Shown one piece after another: positions 1-7,604 of a stretch of 9,912 nucleotides of DNA; positions within the stretch are counted from its first letter, which is position 1, and each line of letters starts with the position of its first letter. The DNA lies in contig DASQLD010000036.1 in NCBI GenBank assembly GCA_035630195.1, forward strand, positions 1 through 9,912, read 5' to 3'. Source of the DNA: DASQDN01 sp035630195 (lineage in GTDB: Bacteria > Acidobacteriota > Terriglobia > Bryobacterales > Bryobacteraceae). The position numbers and the translations under genes were made by a program. The notes below the pieces were generated by a model. That model was not told the DNA's origin. It made no database searches and saw only the letters and a list, made by a program, of their open reading frames with translations.

Positions 1-508
1 GTTTATTTGCCTTCGGCGCAGGCTTGAGCTTATTTTCTTCCAGCTTCGAGAGAATGAAACTATCGATCGGATTCTTCACCCAAGCTGCATTCGTCACAGC
101 TGGCGGAGTACGCTTCACCGGCTTCTCATAGGGCCAGCGCCATTCATCTTTCGACGCCGCAATCTTCTCCGCCGGCAATTCGCGAATCCACGCTTCCACC
201 GCAGCGATGTCAGCCGCCGCCAGCGCCTTACCCATCGGCATCTGCGGAGCCACCTCGCCCTTCAATATCTTGACCAGCGGGCTCTGCTCGGGATGTCCAC
301 CCACCACCGAGCGGCCGTGTTTCTTCCCGCCCGCGATCACCGCATCCAAAGTCGCGACACTAAAATCACTCGACTTGGCTTGCGCGGAATGACAGCCCGC
401 GCAATTCGCAGCAAATACCCGAGCCGCCGCTTCTGCTTTCGGCGTAGCCGCTCTGAGGGGAACACAAATGATAGAAAGGAAAATTAGGACAAGGGCCGGT
501 CGATTCAT
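1..508 (-). CDS. Exported planctomycete-type cytochrome c / DUF1549 protein, N-terminal part (runs off window)
   Basis: Reading leftwards from an ATG at 508-506, the frame stays open for 169 codons to the window edge, so only the N-terminal part is present. Residues 1-20 look like a signal peptide (MNRPALVLIF start, cleavage near A20). A haem c motif CAGCH lies at residues 36-40 and a candidate axial methionine lies in PQMPMG (about 88-93). This pattern fits a planctomycete-type cytochrome c (PSCyt1) domain. From about residue 123 (WRWPYEKP, then TPPAVTNAAWVKNPIDSFIL) it matches the start of DUF1549, which normally follows PSCyt1 and is itself usually followed by DUF1553 in proteins of roughly 700-1000 residues. 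The protein should be periplasmic and haem-binding. The function of the family is poorly defined; links to polymer degradation are inferred from context elsewhere. It is divergent from the receptor gene at 822. Confidence 0.88.
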   Translation of the reverse strand, partial: MNRPALVLIFLSIICVPLRAATPKAEAAARVFAANCAGCHSAQAKSSDFSVATLDAVIAGGKKHGRSVVGGHPEQSPLVKILKGEVAPQMPMGKALAAADIAAVEAWIRELPAEKIAASKDEWRWPYEKPVKRTPPAVTNAAWVKNPIDSFILSKLEENKLKPAPKANK

Positions 509-523
509 CTCGTCAGCTCACCG

Positions 524-550
524 GTTATAACGCAAAATATCCCGCTGCAA
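524..550 (-). promoter_or_regulatory. Candidate promoter for the cytochrome/DUF1549 gene
   Basis: On the minus strand TATAAC (plus 524-529) is a 5-of-6 match to a sigma-70 -10 box. TTGCAG (plus 545-550) stands 15 nt upstream as a weak -35. The -10 lies about 15 nt before the ATG at 508, giving a short leader. The spacer is shorter than the ideal 17 nt, and no strong Shine-Dalgarno sequence precedes the start, only GGTGAG and GAG purine patches. The call rests on the sequence pattern alone. Confidence 0.35.
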
Positions 551-696
551 CCAGATTATCAGTTATATGACCAATACGGGGATTGCGAAGAGTTTTACTG
601 TGCGGAACGAATGGCCACCGGACTATAGGTCTACAGTGATCCGAGTACTATGCCGAGACATGCGCTATCCCGCTTAATCCACTCCACTTACCCTCA

Positions 697-730
697 TTTG
701 CGTCGCACGTTTTTGAGTCATTAACGCAAA
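697..730. repeat. 7-bp inverted repeat upstream of the receptor gene
   Basis: TTTGCGT (697-703) and ACGCAAA (724-730) are perfect reverse complements separated by 20 nt. The pair lies about 90 bp upstream of the receptor start and flanks the only -35-like hexamer seen (713-718). It could be an operator with half-sites about 27 bp centre to centre, or it could be chance in a 300-bp spacer. No regulator gene is adjacent. Confidence 0.3.
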
Positions 731-821
731 CGATTTCTACTTTTAACTTCCCCCGCCGCTCCAGGTCTGATAAGGTGCGCGGTCAGGATAGTTCGTTCCA
801 AACTTTCTTTAGGGGTAGACC

Positions 822-3800
822 ATGGTGTCTAAAACGTTGTCAAAAAGTCTCGGCCTGGTTGCGTGCATGTTCTTCCTCGAATGCGCCGCCCAAGCCCAAA
901 CCGTAGCAGGCTCTATTTCTGGACTCGTCACGGACACCTCCGGCGCCGCCATCACAGACGCCACTGTCACCGTGACGGATATTGACCGCAGTGTCGTCTT
1001 CAAAGGAAATTCCAACGAATCGGGTTTCTATCTGGTCAGCCCGGTACCGCCCGGCAGATATCGCATAGAAGCGGAAAAGGCCGGCTTCCGCCGTTTCGTA
1101 ATTGAAACTTACCCGATCGCAACCCAACAGAAAGCCGGCGTAGACATTCGGCTCGACGTCGGAGCCGTCAGCGAATCAGTAACCGTCTCGAGTTCCGCCC
1201 AGCTCGTCGAGACCACCACCGCGACCCTCAGCGGCGTTGTCGAGAACAAACGCATCATTGATCTTCCACTCAACGGCCGAAACGTCTACGGTCTCGCTGC
1301 CTTAACCCCCGGCGTATTCGGTATGAGCCCAGCCGCGGGCAACGGAGGTGTCGGCGAAGGTTTCGAATCCATCGGACGATTCACCGTCAACGGCGGACGC
1401 GACTCCAGCAACGCCATCATGATGGACGGCGTTCCCGTCACCATGAACTCCAACACCGCCAACATGAACGCCAACAGCGCTGTTCCCACCATCGAAGGCG
1501 TCGAAGAGTTCCGTATCCAAACGAACTCTTATTCGGCCGAGTATGGCCGCAGCGGCGGCGGCGTCCTCACCATCGCGACAAAGTCCGGTACCAACGAATT
1601 CCACGGCTCCCTATTTGAGTTCCTTCGCAACAGCAAGATGGACGCGAACAACTATTTCTCGAACGCCAGCAACCGCCCGCTCGGTGTCTTTCAGCGAAAC
1701 GAATACGGCGGCAGCATCGGTGGACCCATCATTCGGAACAAGACATTCTTCTTCACTGCGTACGAATCTCGCGCCCAGCGATCGGCCGTCAATAATTTCT
1801 ACACCCTCCCAACCGATCTCCAGATGCAGGGCGATTTCTCGCAGACCTTCAACGCCCAAGGTCAGCAGCGCGTGATCTTCGATCCCTTCTCCACAGCGCC
1901 CGACCCAGCCCGACCCGGCCAATTTCTGCGAACGCCTTTCCCCGGTAATCGGATTCCGGCCGAACGTCTCGACCCTGTCGCATTGAACGTGCAGAAGTAC
2001 TATGGACCGCGACCGAACCTCCCGGGCTTGGCATTTACGGGAGCGAACAACTTCTTCTTTCAGGGGAAGTACAAGGCCGATGTCAACCGGGGTACCGCCA
2101 AAGTTGACCATAACTTCAACGAGAAACAGAAGCTGTTCGTTCGCTACAGCATCTTCGACAATCAGAACGCCCAGCCTACCGTGTGGGACTCGCCCGGTTG
2201 TCCCGATGGCGCCTGCTTTGCCAACGCTGAGCGGCAGCAGAACGCGGCGTTGGACTACACCAACACCATCAGTTCCAATTCCATCCTCAACCTTCGCTAT
2301 GGCTTCGCGCGGTCCATCCTGAATCGCCAGTCGAACTACGTTGGCTTCAAACCCAGCCAGCTTGGACTGCCCGCCAACGTCGAGACCGGCGCCGATATCC
2401 TCGCTTTCCCCGAGTTCACCGTCGAAGAGATGACGATGCCCGGCGTTCTGCATCATTGGAACTTCCGGTCGGCAAACATGTCGCACACGTTCATCGGTAC
2501 GTATTCGAAGCTCCTCTCGAACCACAATTTGAAAATAGGCAGCGAATTCCGGTCGAACCTCATCAATCACTCCCAAGCCCCGTGGTCGATGAACTACACG
2601 TTCACTCGCGGCATGACGACAGGCCCCGATGCCCGCCTCGTCAGCGGCGCCGCCGGCTTCGCATATGCCTCATTCCTTCTTGGCGCGGGATCGAGTGGCA
2701 GCGTCGTCAACGGCATCCGTCCCGCCCTCGAAAGCAAATCGTTCGGCGTCTACATACAGGACGATTGGAAAGTCAATCGCAAGCTCACTCTCAACCTCGG
2801 ACTGCGTTGGGATATGGAAACCGGCATGACCGAACGTTACGATCGCTATGCCGCCTTCGATCCCAACGTTCGCAGTCCACTGAGCGACAAAGTCGGCCTC
2901 GACCTCAAAGGTGGATACATCTTCCCGAACGATGGTATTGACGGGCGCGGTCTCCGGTCTGCGCAACTCGGCAACTTCGCGCCGCGCGTCGGCATCGCTT
3001 ATCAGGTTCTGCCGAACACCGTAATCCGCACCGGCTACGGCATCTTCTACACCATGGCGCCGTACGGAGCCAACAACTACGGCACAGCGCCGTTTCGCGC
3101 TTCAACTCCTTGGTTAACGTCGCTCGATGGAGTCACCCCCTATAACCTGCTTCGCAACCCCTACCCCGAGGGAGTTTTGGTTCCGGAAGGCAGCGCCAAT
3201 GGTTTGCTCGCAGCGCTCGGACAAGGCGTCGGAGCCCCGGTTCAGGACACGTTGAAGACTCCGTACAACCAGCAGTGGAACTTCACCATTTCACAACAGG
3301 TCGGTTCTTCAATGGGCATCGAGATCGGCTATGCGGGCAACAAAGGAACACTGCTGCCGCTAAGCTGGCAATACGATCAGTTGCGCCTCGACCAGATGAC
3401 TCCGGATGCCGGACTTCTCGACCTCGTTCCCAACCCGTTCTATGGAACGATCACCGTGGGCCCGCTATCCACACCCACCGTGCAACGTGGCCACTTGCTG
3501 ACGCCTTTCCCGCAATATCCCGGCGTCTCGTACGCGGGGGTCTCGCACGGCAACTCCAACTTCCATGCTCTCCAAGCCAAAGTAGAAAAGCGCTTCCAGG
3601 CCGGCAGCAATGTCGTTGTTGCCTACACCTGGTCGAAGCTGATCTCCGATGGTGGCGACAACGCCTGGACCAGCGCCGGCTTCCGCGACAACTACTGCCG
3701 CGCCTGTGACCGCTCCATCTCCCCCTACAACCAGCCACATCGCCTGGTCGCGAGCTTTACTTATGAGCTCCCATTTGGCCAAGGCAAATCGATGGGCGCC

Positions 3801-4277
3801 AACTGGAACGGGTTCGTCAATGCGATCCTCGGCAACTGGCAAGTAAATGGCATCGGGACGCTCAACAGCGGCTTGCCCATCCAGATCAACAATCCGGCCA
3901 ACAACAGCTTCTCGTTCGGCGGCGGGCAGCGTCCCGATTCGAACGGCCAGGAGGCCCGGCTGGATGATCCCACCATCGCCAGATGGTTCGACACATCCGC
4001 TTTCTCTATCGCGCCGAACTACACCTTCGGAAACCTCGGCCGCGTCCACCCGAACCTCAAGACAGACACGGTAGAGAACTTCGACTTCTCGATCTTCAAA
4101 AACTTCCGGATCGGCGAGCGATACTCCGTCCAGTTCCGCGGCGAATGGTTCAACATCGCAAACCACCCAATCTTCGGCGCCCCCGCCAACACAGTAGGAG
4201 CGGGAAACTTCGGCGCCGTAACCTCGCAGGCCAACAGCCCGCGCCAGACACAGCTAGCGCTTAAATTCCTGTTCTGA
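822..4277 (+). CDS. TonB-dependent receptor, Oar-like, with N-terminal carboxypeptidase-regulatory-like domain
   Basis: The product is 1151 residues, a usual size for the large Acidobacteriota Oar-like receptors. The ATG at 822 has a good Shine-Dalgarno AGGGG at 811-815 with 6-nt spacing. Residues 1-25 form a signal peptide (hydrophobic core around 10-20, cleavage after AQA). Residues about 29-112 form a carboxypeptidase-regulatory-like beta-sandwich (SISGLVTDTSGAAI, then SPVPPGRYRIEAEKAGF). The plug follows at about 115-255, with the family signatures IIDLPLNGRNVYGLAALTPG (145-164), FTVNGGRDSSN and YSAEYGRSGGG. The rest is a long beta-barrel ending in LALKFLF, with the C-terminal phenylalanine typical of outer-membrane proteins. 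It is expected to import an unknown ligand, often glycan or peptide material in this family, using TonB energy. No substrate can be read from the sequence. The gene stands alone, convergent with the next. Confidence 0.95.
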   Translation: MVSKTLSKSLGLVACMFFLECAAQAQTVAGSISGLVTDTSGAAITDATVTVTDIDRSVVFKGNSNESGFYLVSPVPPGRYRIEAEKAGFRRFVIETYPIATQQKAGVDIRLDVGAVSESVTVSSSAQLVETTTATLSGVVENKRIIDLPLNGRNVYGLAALTPGVFGMSPAAGNGGVGEGFESIGRFTVNGGRDSSNAIMMDGVPVTMNSNTANMNANSAVPTIEGVEEFRIQTNSYSAEYGRSGGGVLTIATKSGTNEFHGSLFEFLRNSKMDANNYFSNASNRPLGVFQRNEYGGSIGGPIIRNKTFFFTAYESRAQRSAVNNFYTLPTDLQMQGDFSQTFNAQGQQRVIFDPFSTAPDPARPGQFLRTPFPGNRIPAERLDPVALNVQKYYGPRPNLPGLAFTGANNFFFQGKYKADVNRGTAKVDHNFNEKQKLFVRYSIFDNQNAQPTVWDSPGCPDGACFANAERQQNAALDYTNTISSNSILNLRYGFARSILNRQSNYVGFKPSQLGLPANVETGADILAFPEFTVEEMTMPGVLHHWNFRSANMSHTFIGTYSKLLSNHNLKIGSEFRSNLINHSQAPWSMNYTFTRGMTTGPDARLVSGAAGFAYASFLLGAGSSGSVVNGIRPALESKSFGVYIQDDWKVNRKLTLNLGLRWDMETGMTERYDRYAAFDPNVRSPLSDKVGLDLKGGYIFPNDGIDGRGLRSAQLGNFAPRVGIAYQVLPNTVIRTGYGIFYTMAPYGANNYGTAPFRASTPWLTSLDGVTPYNLLRNPYPEGVLVPEGSANGLLAALGQGVGAPVQDTLKTPYNQQWNFTISQQVGSSMGIEIGYAGNKGTLLPLSWQYDQLRLDQMTPDAGLLDLVPNPFYGTITVGPLSTPTVQRGHLLTPFPQYPGVSYAGVSHGNSNFHALQAKVEKRFQAGSNVVVAYTWSKLISDGGDNAWTSAGFRDNYCRACDRSISPYNQPHRLVASFTYELPFGQGKSMGANWNGFVNAILGNWQVNGIGTLNSGLPIQINNPANNSFSFGGGQRPDSNGQEARLDDPTIARWFDTSAFSIAPNYTFGNLGRVHPNLKTDTVENFDFSIFKNFRIGERYSVQFRGEWFNIANHPIFGAPANTVGAGNFGAVTSQANSPRQTQLALKFLF

Positions 4278-4286
4278 GAAAATCGC

Positions 4287-4326
4287 GCGCAACTACGGTC
4301 AGCTCGACCCTGGGCCGTAGTTGCGC
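4287..4326. terminator. Hairpin between convergent genes, possible bidirectional terminator
   Basis: GCGCAACTACGG (4287-4298) and CCGTAGTTGCGC (4315-4326) form a perfect 12-bp stem. It can extend inward by a G-U and a C-G pair, leaving a loop of about 12 nt. It starts 10 nt after the receptor stop codon and lies before the end of the convergent methyltransferase gene at 4378. On the plus strand no T tract follows. On the minus strand the stem is followed within a few bases by ATTTT, so the stronger intrinsic signal serves the methyltransferase transcript. Confidence 0.6.
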
Positions 4327-4377
4327 CACCCGGCGCAAGACGCGAAGGAAAGCATTCGTTGAAGGTGGACCGAACCC

Positions 4378-5118
4378 TCACCGCTGAAACTGCCAACCAT
4401 GAGAGGTGCACAGCATCGGAAGTTCACCCGGCCTTCCAGCCTTCTCACCGAACGGGAACACCCGGCCATCAAATTCACACCCGTTTGGCCGGCTCACCGG
4501 TTTCTGCGCGAGCAACCGCACCAGGCGGTTCTTTGAGCCATATTGTATTCCCCAGTCCGGCCGGTCCATGACATCTTCATACTGCAGCAAGCGAAACTGC
4601 GCAAAGAGCGTTGGCAGTTCGTTATTTTCCCAATGCTCCGGTCCCAGAACCCGAAGAAAAGCAGTGTCGCTGTGGTAACTCTCGACCAGCACCATCCCTC
4701 CCGGACGTAGCGCTTCCATCACGCGGCTCGTCAGATTTCGGAAGCCAACGTAGGTTAAAACAATCAGATCCCATTGCTCGCGCCCCCAGGAAAATTCCTC
4801 GGAAGTCGCTACGATGGCCTTCAGAGCTAGCCGCTTTGCCCCAGCCTGCCTGCGAGCGGTCTCGACACCCACTTTCGACGGATCGAATCCCGTAACGGTC
4901 CAGCCCTTCGACGCCAGATACAGAGCGTTCCGCCCTTGTCCCATGCCGACATCCAGGGCCTTGCCGGGGGATAGGCCGTTTGTCATCCGAACCAGAAACG
5001 CATTTGGGTGTTGGTTGAAAACATTACCCTCGTCCCCGCGATATAAGGCGTCATAGGGATCTTCCTGGGCGAAAACTGTCAAAGCGAGCGCGAACATCAG
5101 AATCGTCTGGGTCGCCAT
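4378..5118 (-). CDS. Class I SAM-dependent methyltransferase with apparent signal peptide
   Basis: The 246-residue product carries a Rossmann methyltransferase core. Motif I is ALDVGMGQGRNALYLA (54-69), with Met where DxGCGxG normally has Cys. The acidic residue ending beta-2 is D79 in VTGFDP, motif IV is WDLIVLTY (116-123), and LRPGGMVLVE (137-146) follows. The helix before motif I (YDALYRG...HPNAFLVRM, 22-45) is the usual TehB/UbiE-like lead-in, so the family domain starts near residue 20. Before it sits MATQTILMFALALTVFAQ, which looks like a cleavable signal peptide. An in-frame TAG lies four codons upstream of the ATG, so no longer start is possible; GGAG is present only 2 nt before it. 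About 40 C-terminal residues (from 206) with C214 and C237 lie beyond the core. The substrate is unknown. It is divergent from the cupredoxin operon. Confidence 0.85.
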   Translation of the reverse strand: MATQTILMFALALTVFAQEDPYDALYRGDEGNVFNQHPNAFLVRMTNGLSPGKALDVGMGQGRNALYLASKGWTVTGFDPSKVGVETARRQAGAKRLALKAIVATSEEFSWGREQWDLIVLTYVGFRNLTSRVMEALRPGGMVLVESYHSDTAFLRVLGPEHWENNELPTLFAQFRLLQYEDVMDRPDWGIQYGSKNRLVRLLAQKPVSRPNGCEFDGRVFPFGEKAGRPGELPMLCTSHGWQFQR

Positions 5119-5131
5119 CGCTCCAGCCTAC

Positions 5132-5149
5132 AGGAAAGACACATTTCCT
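5132..5149. promoter_or_regulatory. Inverted repeat in the 67-bp divergent spacer, candidate operator
   Basis: AGGAAA (5132-5137) and TTTCCT (5144-5149) form a perfect 6-bp inverted repeat with a 6-nt spacer (GACACA). It sits between the divergent methyltransferase and cupredoxin starts, where both promoters should lie. I could not identify convincing -35/-10 pairs for either gene in this short spacer. The repeat could bind a dimeric regulator or could be chance. Confidence 0.35.
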
Positions 5150-5185
5150 TAAAGCCCTACCGAACCGCGTCGATGAGAAACCTAG

Positions 5186-5899
5186 ATGTTGCACGCTACG
5201 TTCAGCGCGATGATTCTGATTTCGGTGGCCCTCGGGAGCCTCGATGCGGCGAACATCGAAGGCACGGTCATAGTCAAGCGCAAACTCAGCAATCGCACGA
5301 TCACTGCGTCCGCCAGTTCCTACCAGCGCGGAGCGTCCGTCCAACTCGCCGTTGACGTCAACGAAGATCCGCTCAGTTTTGAGCGACGGCATGTCGTCAT
5401 CTTCTTGGATGGTCCCGTCGACTCCAATTCGGCGAATGCTGTGCCCGTGCACGCTGTAATGGAGCAGAAAAATCGACGATTCATTCCTGACCTTCTCGTT
5501 GTCCCCGCCGGGTCCACAGTTTCTCTTCCCAATCAGGACGCGATCTTTCATAACGTGTTCTCTCTTTCGAAGCCGAAAATCTTCGACCTCGGCAGTTATC
5601 CGAAGGGGGAAACACGCAACGTCACGCTTCTAAATCCTGGCGTCGTCTTCGTCAACTGTCATTTACATCCGAACATGGGCGCCGCGATTTTCGTCACCCC
5701 TAATCAGTGGAATACCCAGGCAAACGGAGTAGGTCATTTTCAGCTTTCGAATGTGCCTCCCGGCGACTACACCCTCGTAGCGTGGCATAAAGCGGCAGGG
5801 TTCTTCCGCCAAAAGATACATGTCGGAAACGATGATGTGACCGCCATTGAGTTTCTGATTCCCTTCAACGCAATAGATAAGGGAAACAGACGGGACTAA
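5186..5899 (+). CDS. Exported amicyanin-like cupredoxin (plastocyanin / methylamine-utilization-like protein)
   Basis: The 237-residue product begins with a signal peptide (residues 1-21, hydrophobic MILISVALGSL, cleavage near DAA). An in-frame TAG directly precedes the ATG, so this is the earliest start; the Shine-Dalgarno is weak (GAG in GATGAGAAA). Residues 24-78 form a first beta-rich domain (NIEGTVIVKRKL, then HVVIFLDG). Residues about 92-171 form a cupredoxin with a complete type 1 copper ligand set: H122 in FHNVFS, then C158, H161 and M164 in CHLHPNM. The C-x2-H-x2-M ligand loop matches the short loop of amicyanin. A closing segment (FQLSNVPPGDYTLVAWH, 185-201) resembles carboxypeptidase-regulatory-like repeats. 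It should be a periplasmic copper protein, either carrying electrons or sensing copper or redox state. It is the first gene of a tight unit, 4 nt before the HD-GYP gene. The electron partner is unknown. Confidence 0.88.
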   Translation: MLHATFSAMILISVALGSLDAANIEGTVIVKRKLSNRTITASASSYQRGASVQLAVDVNEDPLSFERRHVVIFLDGPVDSNSANAVPVHAVMEQKNRRFIPDLLVVPAGSTVSLPNQDAIFHNVFSLSKPKIFDLGSYPKGETRNVTLLNPGVVFVNCHLHPNMGAAIFVTPNQWNTQANGVGHFQLSNVPPGDYTLVAWHKAAGFFRQKIHVGNDDVTAIEFLIPFNAIDKGNRRD

Positions 5900-5903
5900 C
5901 ATC

Positions 5904-7604
5904 ATGCGTTATCTGTATCGAACTTTTCTCTGGTCTATCGTCCCTTTCGCGATTCTGCTCGTCGGCACATTTTGGACAGTCGAAAAATCTGTCACGGCCA
6001 CCGTGAGGGAAGGATTGCGCGCCTCCCTCCGCGAGAACCAGGCTGCTGCTGCCGCCATGCAGCGGCGAACGCAGGTGCAAAGTACTCGCTCTTTGCGCGT
6101 CGTAGCGGAAAGCGCGGCTCTCAAAGCGGGCTTGCAATTGCTCTTGGCAAATACGAGCAGCAAGGATGCCCGCCAGACTGTTGAGGATCAATTACAGGAA
6201 ATCGGTGAGGCCATTGGCGTCGACCTTTTGCTCGTTTCTACTATAGAGGGCGCTCCCATGGTCGGGGTGATCCGGATCGAAGACAAGCTCACCGCGCTGG
6301 ATACCGATCGACTCAAGAAACCAATTGGAGAGCTCTTCCTCCGCGACGGACGCGCGTTCCGTGTCACATCCATACCGGTGAGCCAGGCCGAGGACGATAT
6401 CGCAACGCTCTCCGTAGGCGAGCCTCTGAACCTGGCTCACTTCAATGCGCCCGTGGCCCTTCTCGATAACGGAAAGGTGGTGGTCTCGAACTTAACGGGC
6501 CACTCTCTCGAACAAATCGAATCGAATGTGAGAGCCTGCAACCCGCAGTCTGAATGTGAATTGGTGATCGGTAGCGAGACGTACCTTTCTATGGTTGTCG
6601 GGAAGTTTTCGTCTGACAGCCCCTACACACTGCGGAGCTTTCGGAGCGTGAATCATGCCCTCAGCCCGATTCACACTGTCCTCCGCCAGAATTTTTCGAA
6701 CTTCGGGTTCTGTGCCCTTTTCGCCGCAGTCGTAGTCAGCGCCATATCCGCGCGATCGATTGTCAGGCCCATCGCTCAGGTCATATCCCAGTTGCGGCAA
6801 AGTGGAACCAGTGGCTTGCTTCCCGAACTCAATACCACTCGTTCCTCCGTCAAAGAAATCCATGAGCTCGCAGCGAGCTTCAATGAAGCTGCGGTCGCGG
6901 TTCGCCAAGGCCGCGACGATCTTAATCGCGCCTACGTTGAGTTCATCGGTTCGCTCGCCAGCGCGCTCGATGCGCGCGATCCCTATACGGCTGGTCACAG
7001 CATCCGCGTCAGTGAATACTCGTGCCTCATTGCTGGGCATCTCCACCTTGCGCCTGCGGAGGTAGATGAGCTCCGCATCGGGGCCTTACTGCACGATGTC
7101 GGAAAGATCGGAATCGCGGACTCCGTTCTACAGAAGCCAGGCAAGCTGAGTGACGAAGAGTTTCAACTCATCAAGGAACACCCGGTCATCGGTCGCAAGA
7201 TTCTTGAGGGTGTGAACGGGCTCGCGCCTTACCTGCCCACAGTTGAACTTCACCACGAGAACTGGGACGGCACTGGATACCCGAACGGTCTCAAAGGTGA
7301 GCAAGTCCCTCTTGCCGCGCGAATCGTCCACGTAGCGGACGCCTATGACGCGATGACTTCCGATCGGCCGTACCGTCGCGGAATGAGTGCAGCGCATGCC
7401 TTAAATGTGTTGAAGGCGAATGCCGGTACGCAGTTTGATCCGCTTCTCGTCACAACGTTCGCAACATGTGTCGAGAACGGCGCCACAGAAGCTCCAATTG
7501 CCGATCCCTCCACCTATCAAAACTCGCTTCGAAAGCTCGCGCTTGCGGTACGGACCGGCAGTCCACGTACAGTCGAGCAACTCGTCTCTGGGAATAAATC
7601 ATGA
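5904..7604 (+). CDS. Membrane HAMP / HD-GYP cyclic-di-GMP phosphodiesterase with periplasmic sensor region
   Basis: The 566-residue product has an N-terminal membrane segment (about 8-25), a periplasmic region of about 240 residues (28-265) and a second membrane segment (about 267-285). A HAMP-like linker follows (about 286-336, SIVRPIAQVISQL, then EIHELAASFNEAA). The HD-GYP domain (about 342-530) keeps its signature residues: H365, H397-D398 in LLHDVGKIGIAD, H426, H450-H451-E452 with DGTGYP (455-460), and D479 in VADAYDAMTSDRPY. An intact GYP motif predicts hydrolysis of cyclic di-GMP. The periplasmic region has a Cache/PDC-like layout (GAPMVGVIRI and VALLDNGKVVVSN strands), a weak assignment, and a cysteine pair C212/C218. 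A GGGA ribosome binding site lies at 5892-5895, inside the end of the cupredoxin gene. The operon position suggests that its signal relates to the cupredoxin or the barrel protein. Confidence 0.92.
   Translation: MRYLYRTFLWSIVPFAILLVGTFWTVEKSVTATVREGLRASLRENQAAAAAMQRRTQVQSTRSLRVVAESAALKAGLQLLLANTSSKDARQTVEDQLQEIGEAIGVDLLLVSTIEGAPMVGVIRIEDKLTALDTDRLKKPIGELFLRDGRAFRVTSIPVSQAEDDIATLSVGEPLNLAHFNAPVALLDNGKVVVSNLTGHSLEQIESNVRACNPQSECELVIGSETYLSMVVGKFSSDSPYTLRSFRSVNHALSPIHTVLRQNFSNFGFCALFAAVVVSAISARSIVRPIAQVISQLRQSGTSGLLPELNTTRSSVKEIHELAASFNEAAVAVRQGRDDLNRAYVEFIGSLASALDARDPYTAGHSIRVSEYSCLIAGHLHLAPAEVDELRIGALLHDVGKIGIADSVLQKPGKLSDEEFQLIKEHPVIGRKILEGVNGLAPYLPTVELHHENWDGTGYPNGLKGEQVPLAARIVHVADAYDAMTSDRPYRRGMSAAHALNVLKANAGTQFDPLLVTTFATCVENGATEAPIADPSTYQNSLRKLALAVRTGSPRTVEQLVSGNKS

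Larger units (their letters stand above)
509..821. other. Divergent intergenic region between cytochrome and receptor genes
   Basis: This 313-bp stretch separates two divergent genes and shows no credible coding frame. It holds the minus-strand promoter candidate near 524-550, an imperfect dyad ACTaTAGgtCTAcAGT at 622-637, and a perfect 7-bp inverted repeat at 697-730. For the plus-strand gene, a loose -35 (TTGAGT, 713-718) is followed by TACTTT at 738-743 with a 19-nt spacer, which is not convincing. A clear ribosome binding site AGGGG lies at 811-815. No riboswitch or tRNA fold was recognised. Confidence 0.6.

Noticed and set aside
207..487. Two overlapping plus-strand frames of 61 and 64 codons near the left end
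   Set aside because: Both lie opposite the cytochrome/DUF1549 gene, whose haem motif and DUF1549 match fix the coding strand as minus.
1611..2576. 321-codon open frame on the minus strand inside the receptor gene
   Set aside because: It lies antisense within a clearly coding TonB-dependent receptor whose codon bias keeps the opposite frame open. The translation shows no domain, and no ribosome binding site was noted.
3465..4166. 233-codon open frame on the minus strand inside the receptor gene
   Set aside because: Antisense shadow of the barrel region; low-complexity Val/Ala/Gly/Glu-rich translation with no recognisable family.
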